This document shows positions 51,695 to 58,839 of a stretch of 64,000 bases of DNA, piece by piece. The position numbers and the translations under genes were made by a program. The notes beneath the pieces were generated by a model, which ran no database searches, had not been told where the DNA came from, and saw nothing but the letters and a program-made list of their open reading frames with translations. The DNA comes from CAYTGR01 sp964437445 (GTDB lineage Bacteria; Chloroflexota; Anaerolineae; B4-G1; SLSP01), in NCBI GenBank assembly GCA_964437445.1, contig CAYTGR010000015.1, positions 20,409 through 84,408 of the forward strand, given 5' to 3'. How positions within the stretch are numbered: the first letter of the stretch is position 1; every line of letters starts with the position of its first letter.

Positions 51695-53035
51695 TCACGG
51701 ATAGACACGCTTGATGGTGCGCGGATAGGGGATCGTCTCGCGGATGTGCTCAATGCCGCAGAGCCAGGTGACCACCCGCTCAATTCCCATCCCAAAACCG
51801 CTGTGCGGGACGCTGCCGTACCGGCGCAGGTCCAGGTACCATTTGAAGGCCTCCTCCGGCAAATTCTGCTCGCGGATCCGCTGGAGCAACAGGTCGGGGT
51901 CGGAGATCCGCTCGCTGCCGCCGCAGATCTCGCCGTACCCCTCTGGAGCCAGCAAGTCAGTGCTCTTGCAGACTTCCGGGCGTCCCGGCCAGGGTTCCAT
52001 GTAGAACGCTTTGACCGCCGAAGGGTACCCATAGACGAAGACCGGCTTATCAAATTGCTGGGTCAGCGCCGTCTCATGGGGGGAGCCAAAATCCATCCCC
52101 CACTCAATCTTGAGCAGCTCTTTTTGCTCGGGGTCGGTGGTCTCTTCGCGCAGCCGGATCAGGCGCTCCACCGCCTCATCGTAAGAGATGCGCGGGAAAG
52201 GTGGCACCACCCGCTCCAGCGCGGTCGTATCGCGGCCCAGAAAACGCAGCTCGGCAGCCCGTTCGCGCAAAACGCGCTGCACGATGTAGGAGACAAATTC
52301 CTCTTCCATCACAAAGAGGTCTTCCAGCGTGAAGAAGGCCATCTCTGGCTCCACCATCCAGAACTCGGTCAGGTGGCGGCGCGTTTTAGATTTCTCCGCG
52401 CGGAAAGTCGGCCCGAAACAATAGACCTTGCCGAAGGCAAAGATGTTGGCTTCGTTGTAGAGCTGCCCGCTCTGCGTCAGATAGGCTTTGCCCTCGTCAA
52501 AATAGTCCGTCTCAAAGAGCGTGGTGGTCCCTTCGCAAGCGGCCGGCGTCAGGATGGGGCCATCCACGTTCAGGTAACCGTGGGAATCCAGCCAGCCGCG
52601 GACGGCGGCAATCACGGTGGCCCGCACCCGCAGGATCGCCCACTGACTCTGTGCCCGGAGCCAGAGGTGGCGGTTATCCAGCAGGAAATCCACCCCATGC
52701 TCTTTCAGGGCAATCGGATAAGGCTGTGCCAGCTGCACGACCTCTAAAGTCTGGACGCCGATCTCATAGCCACCGGGGATGCCGGGCGCGCGCGGGTCGG
52801 CCCGCACCACGCCGGTGATGATCACCGATGACTCCTGGGGGATATGGGCTGCCCGGTCAAAGGTCTCTGCTGTGACCTCTTTCTTGAAAACGACACATTG
52901 GGCAAAGCCATAGCCATCGCGCACCAGCAGGAATTGGAGATTCCCTTTATCGGTCCGGTTGTAGACCCACCCCTGGATGGTAACGGTTTGTCCTACGTAG
53001 TCAGCGATCTGTTCAATTTTGATGAGTGTTGTCAT
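51695..53035 (-). CDS. asnS: Asparaginyl-tRNA synthetase
   Basis: A 446-residue class IIb synthetase. The N-terminal OB fold is VTIQGWVYNRTDKGNLQFL. Motif 2 is CFGPTFRAEKSKTRRHLTEFWMVEPE, whose HLTEFWMVEPE form marks AsnRS rather than AspRS, and motif 3 is SGFGMGIERVVTWL. ATG at 53035 with GGAGGA upstream is preferred to a TTG four codons earlier. With a direct asnS, Asn-tRNA need not come from the transamidation route. The dedA gene lies 34 bases upstream on the same strand. Confidence 0.96.
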   Translation of the reverse strand: MTTLIKIEQIADYVGQTVTIQGWVYNRTDKGNLQFLLVRDGYGFAQCVVFKKEVTAETFDRAAHIPQESSVIITGVVRADPRAPGIPGGYEIGVQTLEVVQLAQPYPIALKEHGVDFLLDNRHLWLRAQSQWAILRVRATVIAAVRGWLDSHGYLNVDGPILTPAACEGTTTLFETDYFDEGKAYLTQSGQLYNEANIFAFGKVYCFGPTFRAEKSKTRRHLTEFWMVEPEMAFFTLEDLFVMEEEFVSYIVQRVLRERAAELRFLGRDTTALERVVPPFPRISYDEAVERLIRLREETTDPEQKELLKIEWGMDFGSPHETALTQQFDKPVFVYGYPSAVKAFYMEPWPGRPEVCKSTDLLAPEGYGEICGGSERISDPDLLLQRIREQNLPEEAFKWYLDLRRYGSVPHSGFGMGIERVVTWLCGIEHIRETIPYPRTIKRVYP

Positions 53036-53069
53036 GGTCTCCTCCAATCGGACTCGTGGCCGTATCCCC

Positions 53070-53744
53070 TCAGGCTTCCGGCAGTTCCCTGACCCCTTTG
53101 TCGCGCCTCAGCCAGTGCCGGACATAGCCCAGCAGCTTCTCGCGGTTCTCTTTCCACAGGTGAATCAGGGTGGGGAGACCGGGAATGAAAAAGAAAGCCA
53201 GCACCAACAGCGTGAAGTACTTGTCCACTCCTTCAATGGAACCAAAGGCCCGCCCCAGGCCAAACCCCAACAAGGTCACGCCGACCGCCCAGGCCAGTGC
53301 GCCAAAGACGTTGAAAAACAGAAAACGGCCGTAATGCATTTCCGCAGCGCCGGCCACAATGGGCACAAAAGTTCGGACAACCGGTATGAAACGGGCCAGC
53401 GTCACCGTTTTGCCGCCATGTTTTTCATAGAACGCTTTGGCCTTGAGCAGATTCTCGCGTTTGAAGAGGAAAGAATTGGGCCGGTTGAAAATTCTGGGGC
53501 CGGTCTTGGCTCCAAACCAGTAGCCAACGGTATCTCCCAACACGGCGGCAATGAAGAGGCCCGGCACCAGAATGAACTCATTCATGACGCCGCGCGAAGC
53601 GAGCAAGCCAGCCGTCAATAAGAGACTGTCGCCCGGCAGAAAGAACCCAAAGAAAAGCCCGGATTCCGCGAAGATAATGGCGAACAGCCCAATGTATCCT
53701 ACCGTCTCAATCAGTTGCACCAGGTCAAGATGCATAGATATCAT
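53070..53744 (-). CDS. DedA family membrane protein
   Basis: A 224-residue DedA/SNARE-associated protein. Signature: LFAIIFAESGLFFGFFLPGDSLL near the N-terminus, GDTVGYWFGAKTGPRIF, the re-entrant LARFIPVVRTFVPIVAGAAEMHYGRFLFFN and four to five helices. Members flip polyprenyl phosphate or phospholipids, which would recycle the carrier used for surface glycans. Start uncertain among GTG 53747, ATG 53744 and ATG 53735. Confidence 0.92.
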   Translation of the reverse strand: MISMHLDLVQLIETVGYIGLFAIIFAESGLFFGFFLPGDSLLLTAGLLASRGVMNEFILVPGLFIAAVLGDTVGYWFGAKTGPRIFNRPNSFLFKRENLLKAKAFYEKHGGKTVTLARFIPVVRTFVPIVAGAAEMHYGRFLFFNVFGALAWAVGVTLLGFGLGRAFGSIEGVDKYFTLLVLAFFFIPGLPTLIHLWKENREKLLGYVRHWLRRDKGVRELPEA

Positions 53745-53791
53745 CACCCCCCATTGAATTCGGGCGAGCGGCCCGCCTGCCCTAAAAATTC

Positions 53792-53800
53792 ATTATACCA
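53792..53800 (-). promoter_or_regulatory. dedA promoter (extended -10)
   Basis: Minus strand TGGTATAAT; weak -35. It is back to back with the GntR promoter. Confidence 0.7.
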
Positions 53801-53814
53801 CAGAAAATTGCCCC

Positions 53815-53844
53815 TTGACAGCCGCCCCCTTTTTGTGTTATACT
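53815..53844 (+). promoter_or_regulatory. GntR-family regulator promoter
   Basis: TTGACA (53815-53820), 18-base spacer containing TGT before the -10, TATACT (53839-53844). Confidence 0.85.
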
Positions 53845-53851
53845 CTTTCAA

Positions 53852-53879
53852 GATATTATATCTAATATCAAATATATAA
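53852..53879. promoter_or_regulatory. Putative autoregulatory operator of the GntR gene
   Basis: A perfect inverted repeat GATATTA-TATC-TAATATC (53852-53869) just downstream of the -10 box, overlapping TAATATCAAATATATAA (53863-53879), which also occurs with one mismatch at the rocD promoter. GntR/FadR repressors commonly bind such AT-rich dyads in their own promoter. Confidence 0.65.
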
Positions 53880-53883
53880 GGCG

Positions 53884-54576
53884 ATGAACCCCATGAACGA
53901 AACACAACCTCTCTCACACAAGCAGCTGCGCCGTTGGGTGGCCGATCGTCTACGCGCGGACATCCTTGAAGGACGGCTCAAGCCCGGCGAGTGGCTGCGC
54001 CAGGAACGGCTGGCCCAGGAATACGGCGTGAGCCAGATGCCGATCCGTGAGGCGTTCAAAGAGCTGGCCGCCGAGGGCCTGGTGGAGCACGTTCCCTACC
54101 GGGGCGTCCGGGTCGTAGAATTTGCCGTGGATGACGTGGCGGACCTCTACGCGCAACGCGGGTTCCTGGAAGGAATGGCCGCCCGCGCGGCCGCCACACT
54201 CATCACCCAGGAAGAGCTGGATGAGCTGCGTTCCCTCTTGAGCCAGATGGCCCAGCGCTTAGGTCCGCAAGACCTGACGGAATATCGCGAGCTGAACCGC
54301 CGTTTCCATCAAATAGTCTACCAGGCCAGCCACCGGGCCTATCTTATCCGCACCCTGGACCAGCTGTGGAATGCCTTCCCCAACATGCTATGGGGCAACT
54401 TCGCGCAGACGGCGGTCGAGCCCCTCCCCGACCGGAACCTCAACGATGTTGAGGAGCACCAGGCGATCCTGACTGCATTAGAAAACCACAACCCCGACGC
54501 GGCCGAGCGTTTAGTCCGCCAGCACATTGAGTCGGCCGCCAGGCAGCTGGTCGCTGCGTTGCGTGGACCCGCGTAA
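53884..54576 (+). CDS. GntR family transcriptional regulator (FadR/FCD subfamily)
   Basis: A 230-residue regulator. The N-terminal winged helix has RLRADILEGRLKPGEWLRQERLAQEYGVSQMPIREAFKELAAEGLVEHVPYRGVRV; the C-terminal FCD ligand domain has DLYAQRGFLEGMAARAAA, RRFHQIVYQASH and the late NDVEEHQAILTALENHNPDAAERLVRQHI metal-binding His region. Ligands are usually small carboxylates or amino acids. Shared operator-like sites suggest it controls itself and rocD. It lies just before an oligopeptide transporter. Confidence 0.93.
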   Translation: MNPMNETQPLSHKQLRRWVADRLRADILEGRLKPGEWLRQERLAQEYGVSQMPIREAFKELAAEGLVEHVPYRGVRVVEFAVDDVADLYAQRGFLEGMAARAAATLITQEELDELRSLLSQMAQRLGPQDLTEYRELNRRFHQIVYQASHRAYLIRTLDQLWNAFPNMLWGNFAQTAVEPLPDRNLNDVEEHQAILTALENHNPDAAERLVRQHIESAARQLVAALRGPA

Positions 54577-54741
54577 GCGGCAGCCCTGTTATTCTCTACG
54601 TAGAACCATCTTTGCAGCGGAATCTCAGTTGGGTCATTTCAAGAGAATGGAGGTGAAAGAGGACCCTGCAAGCTCAATGTTTCTATGAGCCTGTCGCCCT
54701 GCCCGTTAAAATCCTATCATTATTTGCTATGAGGAGAAACC

Positions 54742-56487
54742 ATGAGAGCGCCCAAATTGTTGTTGGTATTGTTGCTGATTGCCCTGCTCCTCTCCGCCTG
54801 TGGGCCCAAGACCACCCCGGCCCCGGCGACGACTGAAGTGCCGGCCACTGAGGCACCCAAGACGGAGGAACCTGCCACCCCGCCCCCTCCGGTCGCCACC
54901 ACCGATCCCAACGCGGCCCAGACTGGCGGGACCGTCGTCTTCGGCACGCCGCAGGAACCGGCCGTGCTCAGTCCGCTGCTGGCTTCTTCCTCCATTGAGG
55001 ATGCCGTCAGCTCCCTGACGATTGAAGGTCTGGTGGAGATCAATGCCGACGGCCAGTACGAAGCCGTGCTGGCCGAGGCGCTGCCTACCGTCTCCGAAGA
55101 TGGCCTGGTCGTGACCTATTTGTTGCGGAAGGGGATCAAATTCTCCAACGGCGATCCCTTCACCTGCGCCGACGTCAAGTTCACGTTAGATGCCATTCTC
55201 TCCGATCTCTCCGGCGCCAGCACCGCCGGCTACAGCGACATTGACTCGCTGGAGTGCCAGGATGATTACACCGTGGTCGTCACCTTTGCCGAGCTCTACG
55301 CCCCCTATCTGCGGCTCTTTTCCTACATCCTCCCCAAAAGCGCCGGCGACCTGGCCCAGCTGGACACCTGGGAATACAACCGCAATCCGGTCGGCACCGG
55401 GCCGTTCATCGTGAAAGAGTGGAAATCCGGCGATAGCATCACCTTCGTCAAGAACCCTTACTATCACGAAGCCGGCCGGCCTTACCTGGATAGCATCGTC
55501 ATCAAGATCATCCCCAGCCGTGAGGTGGGGCTGCAACTGCTCGGCACCGGTGAGCTGGATGCGCTGTGGGATCTCAACGAGAGCGACTTTCCTACCCTGG
55601 ACAAGATGGAAGGGGTCAGCTATGCCGGGGTTTTAGCCGGCTCCGGCGAAAACGAACTGCTGGTGCTGAACTTCGCCGACCCCAAAGTGGATGCCCCTCC
55701 CGATCCCGCCGCCAATCCGCATCCCATCCTCTACGACTTGCGGGTGCGCCAGGCCATTCAACTGGGCATTGATAAGCAGCTGATCGCCGATGCGCTGCTC
55801 TACGGCAAAGTCAAGGTTGGCACCACGGTGCTCCCCGCCGGGCCGTTTGCCTGCCCGCAGGAGCCGAGCCGATACGATCCCGAAGGGGCCAAAGCGCTGT
55901 TGGAAGAGGCCGGCTGGAAAGTCGGTGCCGATGGCATCCGCCAGAAAGACGGCGTCCGCATGAGCCTCAAGATCCAGACCACCTCCGGTAACAAGCTGCG
56001 CGAGGATACCGAACAGGTGCTGGTGGACATGATGCAGCAGATCGGCATTGAGCTCAAGATTGAGAACGTGCCGTCTGACGTCCTGTTCGCCGGGTGGGGG
56101 GATAACGGCCTGCGCAAGCACGGCAACTTTGATCTCCTGCTCTACACGACCGGCGCCGGCATTGATCCCGACAGCCACCTGTTCGGCAACTATCATTCCG
56201 CCCGCATCCCGACTGCCGACAACGGAGGCGCCGGCTCCAATTACTCGCGTTACATCAACGCCGACGTGGATCAGTGGATTGACGACGCGGCCAGCACCGC
56301 TGACATGAACAAGCGGCACGAGCTTTATTGCAAAGTGGCCGCCCAGATCAATCAAGACCTGCCGCGCATCTTCCTCTATGAACGGTTGCTGCTGAGCGGG
56401 TACCGGACACACCTGCAGAACTTCCTCGTTTCCCCCGGCCCCGAAGACTTCGCCAGCAACGCCGCGAACTGGTGGATTAAGAAATAA
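54742..56487 (+). CDS. Oligopeptide ABC transporter substrate-binding lipoprotein
   Basis: A 581-residue family 5 solute-binding protein. A lipoprotein signal (LLLIALLLSACG) is followed by a Pro/Thr/Glu-rich linker and the SBP_bac_5 domain (FSNGDPFTCADVKFTLDAI, EYNRNPVGTGPFIVKEWKSGDSITFVKNPYY, VRQAIQLGIDKQLIAD). It binds peptides or other ligands outside the membrane for the two permeases downstream. GAGGAG precedes the ATG. A 342-base spacer with repeats separates it from the permease genes. Confidence 0.94.
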   Translation: MRAPKLLLVLLLIALLLSACGPKTTPAPATTEVPATEAPKTEEPATPPPPVATTDPNAAQTGGTVVFGTPQEPAVLSPLLASSSIEDAVSSLTIEGLVEINADGQYEAVLAEALPTVSEDGLVVTYLLRKGIKFSNGDPFTCADVKFTLDAILSDLSGASTAGYSDIDSLECQDDYTVVVTFAELYAPYLRLFSYILPKSAGDLAQLDTWEYNRNPVGTGPFIVKEWKSGDSITFVKNPYYHEAGRPYLDSIVIKIIPSREVGLQLLGTGELDALWDLNESDFPTLDKMEGVSYAGVLAGSGENELLVLNFADPKVDAPPDPAANPHPILYDLRVRQAIQLGIDKQLIADALLYGKVKVGTTVLPAGPFACPQEPSRYDPEGAKALLEEAGWKVGADGIRQKDGVRMSLKIQTTSGNKLREDTEQVLVDMMQQIGIELKIENVPSDVLFAGWGDNGLRKHGNFDLLLYTTGAGIDPDSHLFGNYHSARIPTADNGGAGSNYSRYINADVDQWIDDAASTADMNKRHELYCKVAAQINQDLPRIFLYERLLLSGYRTHLQNFLVSPGPEDFASNAANWWIKK

Positions 56488-56525
56488 GTCGGGTGCGCAG
56501 GACAGGGTGAGCGGTTAACAGGTTA

Positions 56526-56559
56526 GAGCGAGTAGCGGGCCGGTCTCCGCTACTCGCTC
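56526..56559 (+). terminator. Hairpin after the substrate-binding protein gene
   Basis: Perfect 13-bp stem GAGCGAGTAGCGG/CCGCTACTCGCTC with an 8-base loop, 38 bases after the stop; no U-tract. It may lower transcription into the permease genes, giving excess binding protein. Confidence 0.65.
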
Positions 56560-56597
56560 CCCGCCCGCCGCTCACGGTTAACCTTTCACGTTAAGGA

Positions 56598-56684
56598 GTG
56601 AGCAGAGAGCAGCCGGTAGCAGTTCCTGTTTCCTGCTCACTGCTCACATTTGGAAAGGATGAAGGATGAAGGCGGAAGGATGAA
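56598..56684. repeat. Dyad heptamer array plus GGATGAA array
   Basis: Seven units (GTGAGCA, GAGAGCA ... CTGCTCA, CTGCTCA) at 56598-56646, then four units of GGATGAA/GGCGGAA type at 56657-56684. The block is a diverged copy of 37210-37316. Confidence 0.9.
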
Positions 56685-56709
56685 ATCTCCTTTGAAAATA
56701 ACGCTCTGA

Positions 56710-56767
56710 GTTTGTAGTCAGGCGCTTTAGCGCCGTCTGAGCCGCGCTGAAGCGCGGCACTACGAAC
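56710..56767. repeat. 58-bp three-hairpin palindrome
   Basis: Complete copy with ends GTTTGTAGT and ACTACGAAC and inner hairpins GGCGCTTTAGCGCC and GCGCTGAAGCGC. It lies inside the peptide transporter locus, between the binding-protein and permease genes. Confidence 0.92.
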
Positions 56768-56829
56768 CTGTTTTTATCCCCCGCTGGTGAACGCCAGGGC
56801 ATGGGGAATCCCGCTGCACAGGTTAAGCT

Positions 56830-57801
56830 ATGGTTGAATATCTGGCCCGTCGTTTGGTGCAAGCGCTTGTGCTGCTTTTCTTGCTAAGCCTCATCCTGTT
56901 CGGGCTGATCAGCGCGGTCCCGGGCGGATTGATGACCGCTTACGAGAACAACCCGGACATCACGCCGGAAGACTATGCCCGCCTGCAAGCCAAGTACGGG
57001 CTGGATCAGCCCGTCCCGGTCCGCTATGTTAAATGGCTGGGGAATGTGTTGCGCGGGGATTGGGGCACGTCCTTTGTCTCCAAACGGCCTGTCATGCAAG
57101 AGATCGGCGACCGGTTGCCCAACACGCTCTTGTTGATGGGGCTGGCCGAACTGGTGACACTGCTCATCGCCATCCCTCTGGGGATTTACTCTTCGCTTAG
57201 ACAGTACTCACTCTTTGACCACGTAGCCACCACGTTCGCCTTTGCCGGCCAATCCCTGCCGGTCTTCTGGTTCGGGCTGGTGCTCATCATCATTTTTGCG
57301 GTCACGCTCAAGGGACCGACTGGCGCGCCCCTCCTGCCGGGCTCCGGGATGGCGACCCCCAACGCGCCGTTCTCCCTGGTAGACCGCGTCCGCCATCTGA
57401 TCCTGCCGGTGACTATGCTGTCGCTCGTCTCCGCGGCCGGTTACATGCGCTTCATGCGCTCGGCCATGTTGGATGTGGTCAACCAGGATTATGTCCGCAC
57501 CGCCCGCGCCAAAGGGATGGCAGAAAAAGAGGTCGTCTTCAAACATGCCCTCCGCAACGCCCTGATTCCGGTGGTTACGTTGGTCGCTTTAGATATCCCC
57601 ACTCTTTTCTTTGGCGCTGTCTTCACCGAACGCATTTTCGCCTGGCCGGGGATGGGGCGGCTCTACATTGACGCCGCCTTCAAAACTGACTACCCGGTGT
57701 TGATGGCCCTGCTGTTAATCAGCGGCGCTCTCATCATTTTTTCCAACCTGCTGGCCGATCTGCTCTACGCTTATCTGGATCCGCGGATCAAGTACACGTG
57801 A
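56830..57801 (+). CDS. Oligopeptide ABC transporter permease (DppB type)
   Basis: A 323-residue BPD-transporter permease with six helices. It has the typical start YLARRLVQALVLLFLLSLILFGLISAVPGG, LGLDQPVPVRYVKWLG-like YGLDQPVPVRYVKWLG, and the EAA coupling loop YVRTARAKGMAEKEVVFKHALRNALIPVVT. It pairs with the next permease. Shine-Dalgarno is weak, and no ATPase gene is present in the window. Confidence 0.94.
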   Translation: MVEYLARRLVQALVLLFLLSLILFGLISAVPGGLMTAYENNPDITPEDYARLQAKYGLDQPVPVRYVKWLGNVLRGDWGTSFVSKRPVMQEIGDRLPNTLLLMGLAELVTLLIAIPLGIYSSLRQYSLFDHVATTFAFAGQSLPVFWFGLVLIIIFAVTLKGPTGAPLLPGSGMATPNAPFSLVDRVRHLILPVTMLSLVSAAGYMRFMRSAMLDVVNQDYVRTARAKGMAEKEVVFKHALRNALIPVVTLVALDIPTLFFGAVFTERIFAWPGMGRLYIDAAFKTDYPVLMALLLISGALIIFSNLLADLLYAYLDPRIKYT

Positions 57802-57813
57802 TAGAGGGTCCCC

Positions 57814-58740
57814 ATGACACACTCATCATCCGCGCCAATGACTGCTGAGGCCCTGCCCCCGGCCCAATCGCTCTTCCGGTTCTTCTTGCGCCGCTTTGTC
57901 CGGCACCGGATGGCGCTGCTGGGAGCGCTTACCATGGCGCTGCTCGTCTTTCTGATTGCCGCTGCTCCGCTGACCGCCCGCTACGATCCGCTGAAACAGG
58001 ACCTGCGCCACCGTTTCCAGCCCCCCTCGTGGGAGCACTGGATGGGCACCGACGAGTTGGGGCGCGACATGTGGGCGCGCACCCTGTACGGGGGGCGGAT
58101 CTCGTTAACGGTGGGCTTGCTGGCGATGGCTGTGGCGATCACCATTGGCTCTATTTTTGGCATCTCCGCCGGCTACTATGGGGGGTGGGTGGATACAGTT
58201 CTGATGCGTATCACCGATGTCTTTCTCGCCCTGCCCCGGCTCTTTGTGTTGATCCTGCTCACTACTTTTCTGCGCGCCGCCGATATTCCAGGGATTGAAC
58301 CCGGCTCCTTCTGGCCCATTGCCGTCGTGATCGGCATCATGGCCTGGATGACCGTCGCCCGGCTGGTGCGCGCCTCCACGCTGGAACTGCGCGAGCGCGA
58401 TTTCGTGGCCGCGGCCCGCTCGCTGGGGGAATCGGATGCGCGCATCATGGCCCAGCACATTTTCCCCAACGTGATTTCGCCGATCATCGTCTCGGCTACG
58501 TTGGGCCTGGCCGGTGCCATCATCAGCGAATCGGGCCTCTCGTTTCTGGGTTTCGGCGTCCAGCTGCCCACACCGACCTGGGGCAACATGCTCAGCGGTG
58601 CCCAAAGCCAGCTCCTCATCGCGCCGTGGACTGCGATCTTCCCCGGTTTGATGATCTTTATCGTCGTGATTGCCATCAACTACATCGGGGATGGGCTGCG
58701 CGACGCCCTGGATCCGCGTCATGTGATGAAACGAGGGTGA
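57814..58740 (+). CDS. Oligopeptide ABC transporter permease (DppC type)
   Basis: A 308-residue permease. The N-terminal helix in RHRMALLGALTMALLVFLIAAAPL, the periplasmic DPLKQDLRHRFQPPSWEHWMGTDELGRDMWARTLYGGRISL motif region and the EAA loop FVAAARSLGESDARIMAQHIFPNVISPIIV are typical of DppC/OppC. GAGGG precedes the ATG, 12 bases after the first permease gene. The operon stops here, without DppD/DppF ATPases. Confidence 0.95.
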   Translation: MTHSSSAPMTAEALPPAQSLFRFFLRRFVRHRMALLGALTMALLVFLIAAAPLTARYDPLKQDLRHRFQPPSWEHWMGTDELGRDMWARTLYGGRISLTVGLLAMAVAITIGSIFGISAGYYGGWVDTVLMRITDVFLALPRLFVLILLTTFLRAADIPGIEPGSFWPIAVVIGIMAWMTVARLVRASTLELRERDFVAAARSLGESDARIMAQHIFPNVISPIIVSATLGLAGAIISESGLSFLGFGVQLPTPTWGNMLSGAQSQLLIAPWTAIFPGLMIFIVVIAINYIGDGLRDALDPRHVMKRG

Positions 58741-58762
58741 GCCGGCCAGCCCTTTGCCCTAC

Positions 58763-58790
58763 CGCCGACCGCCTTCAGAGGCGGTCGGCG
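58763..58790 (+). terminator. Hairpin after the permease operon
   Basis: Perfect 11-bp stem CGCCGACCGCC/GGCGGTCGGCG, 6-base loop, 22 bases after the stop; no U-tract. Confidence 0.7.
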
Positions 58791-58839
58791 ATTGGTGCCA
58801 GCCTGCCACAGCGTACAACTTATACACAACGGAGGAACC

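Noticed and set aside
51629..52747. 372-residue plus-strand frame opposite asnS
   Set aside because: Shadow of a conserved tRNA synthetase.
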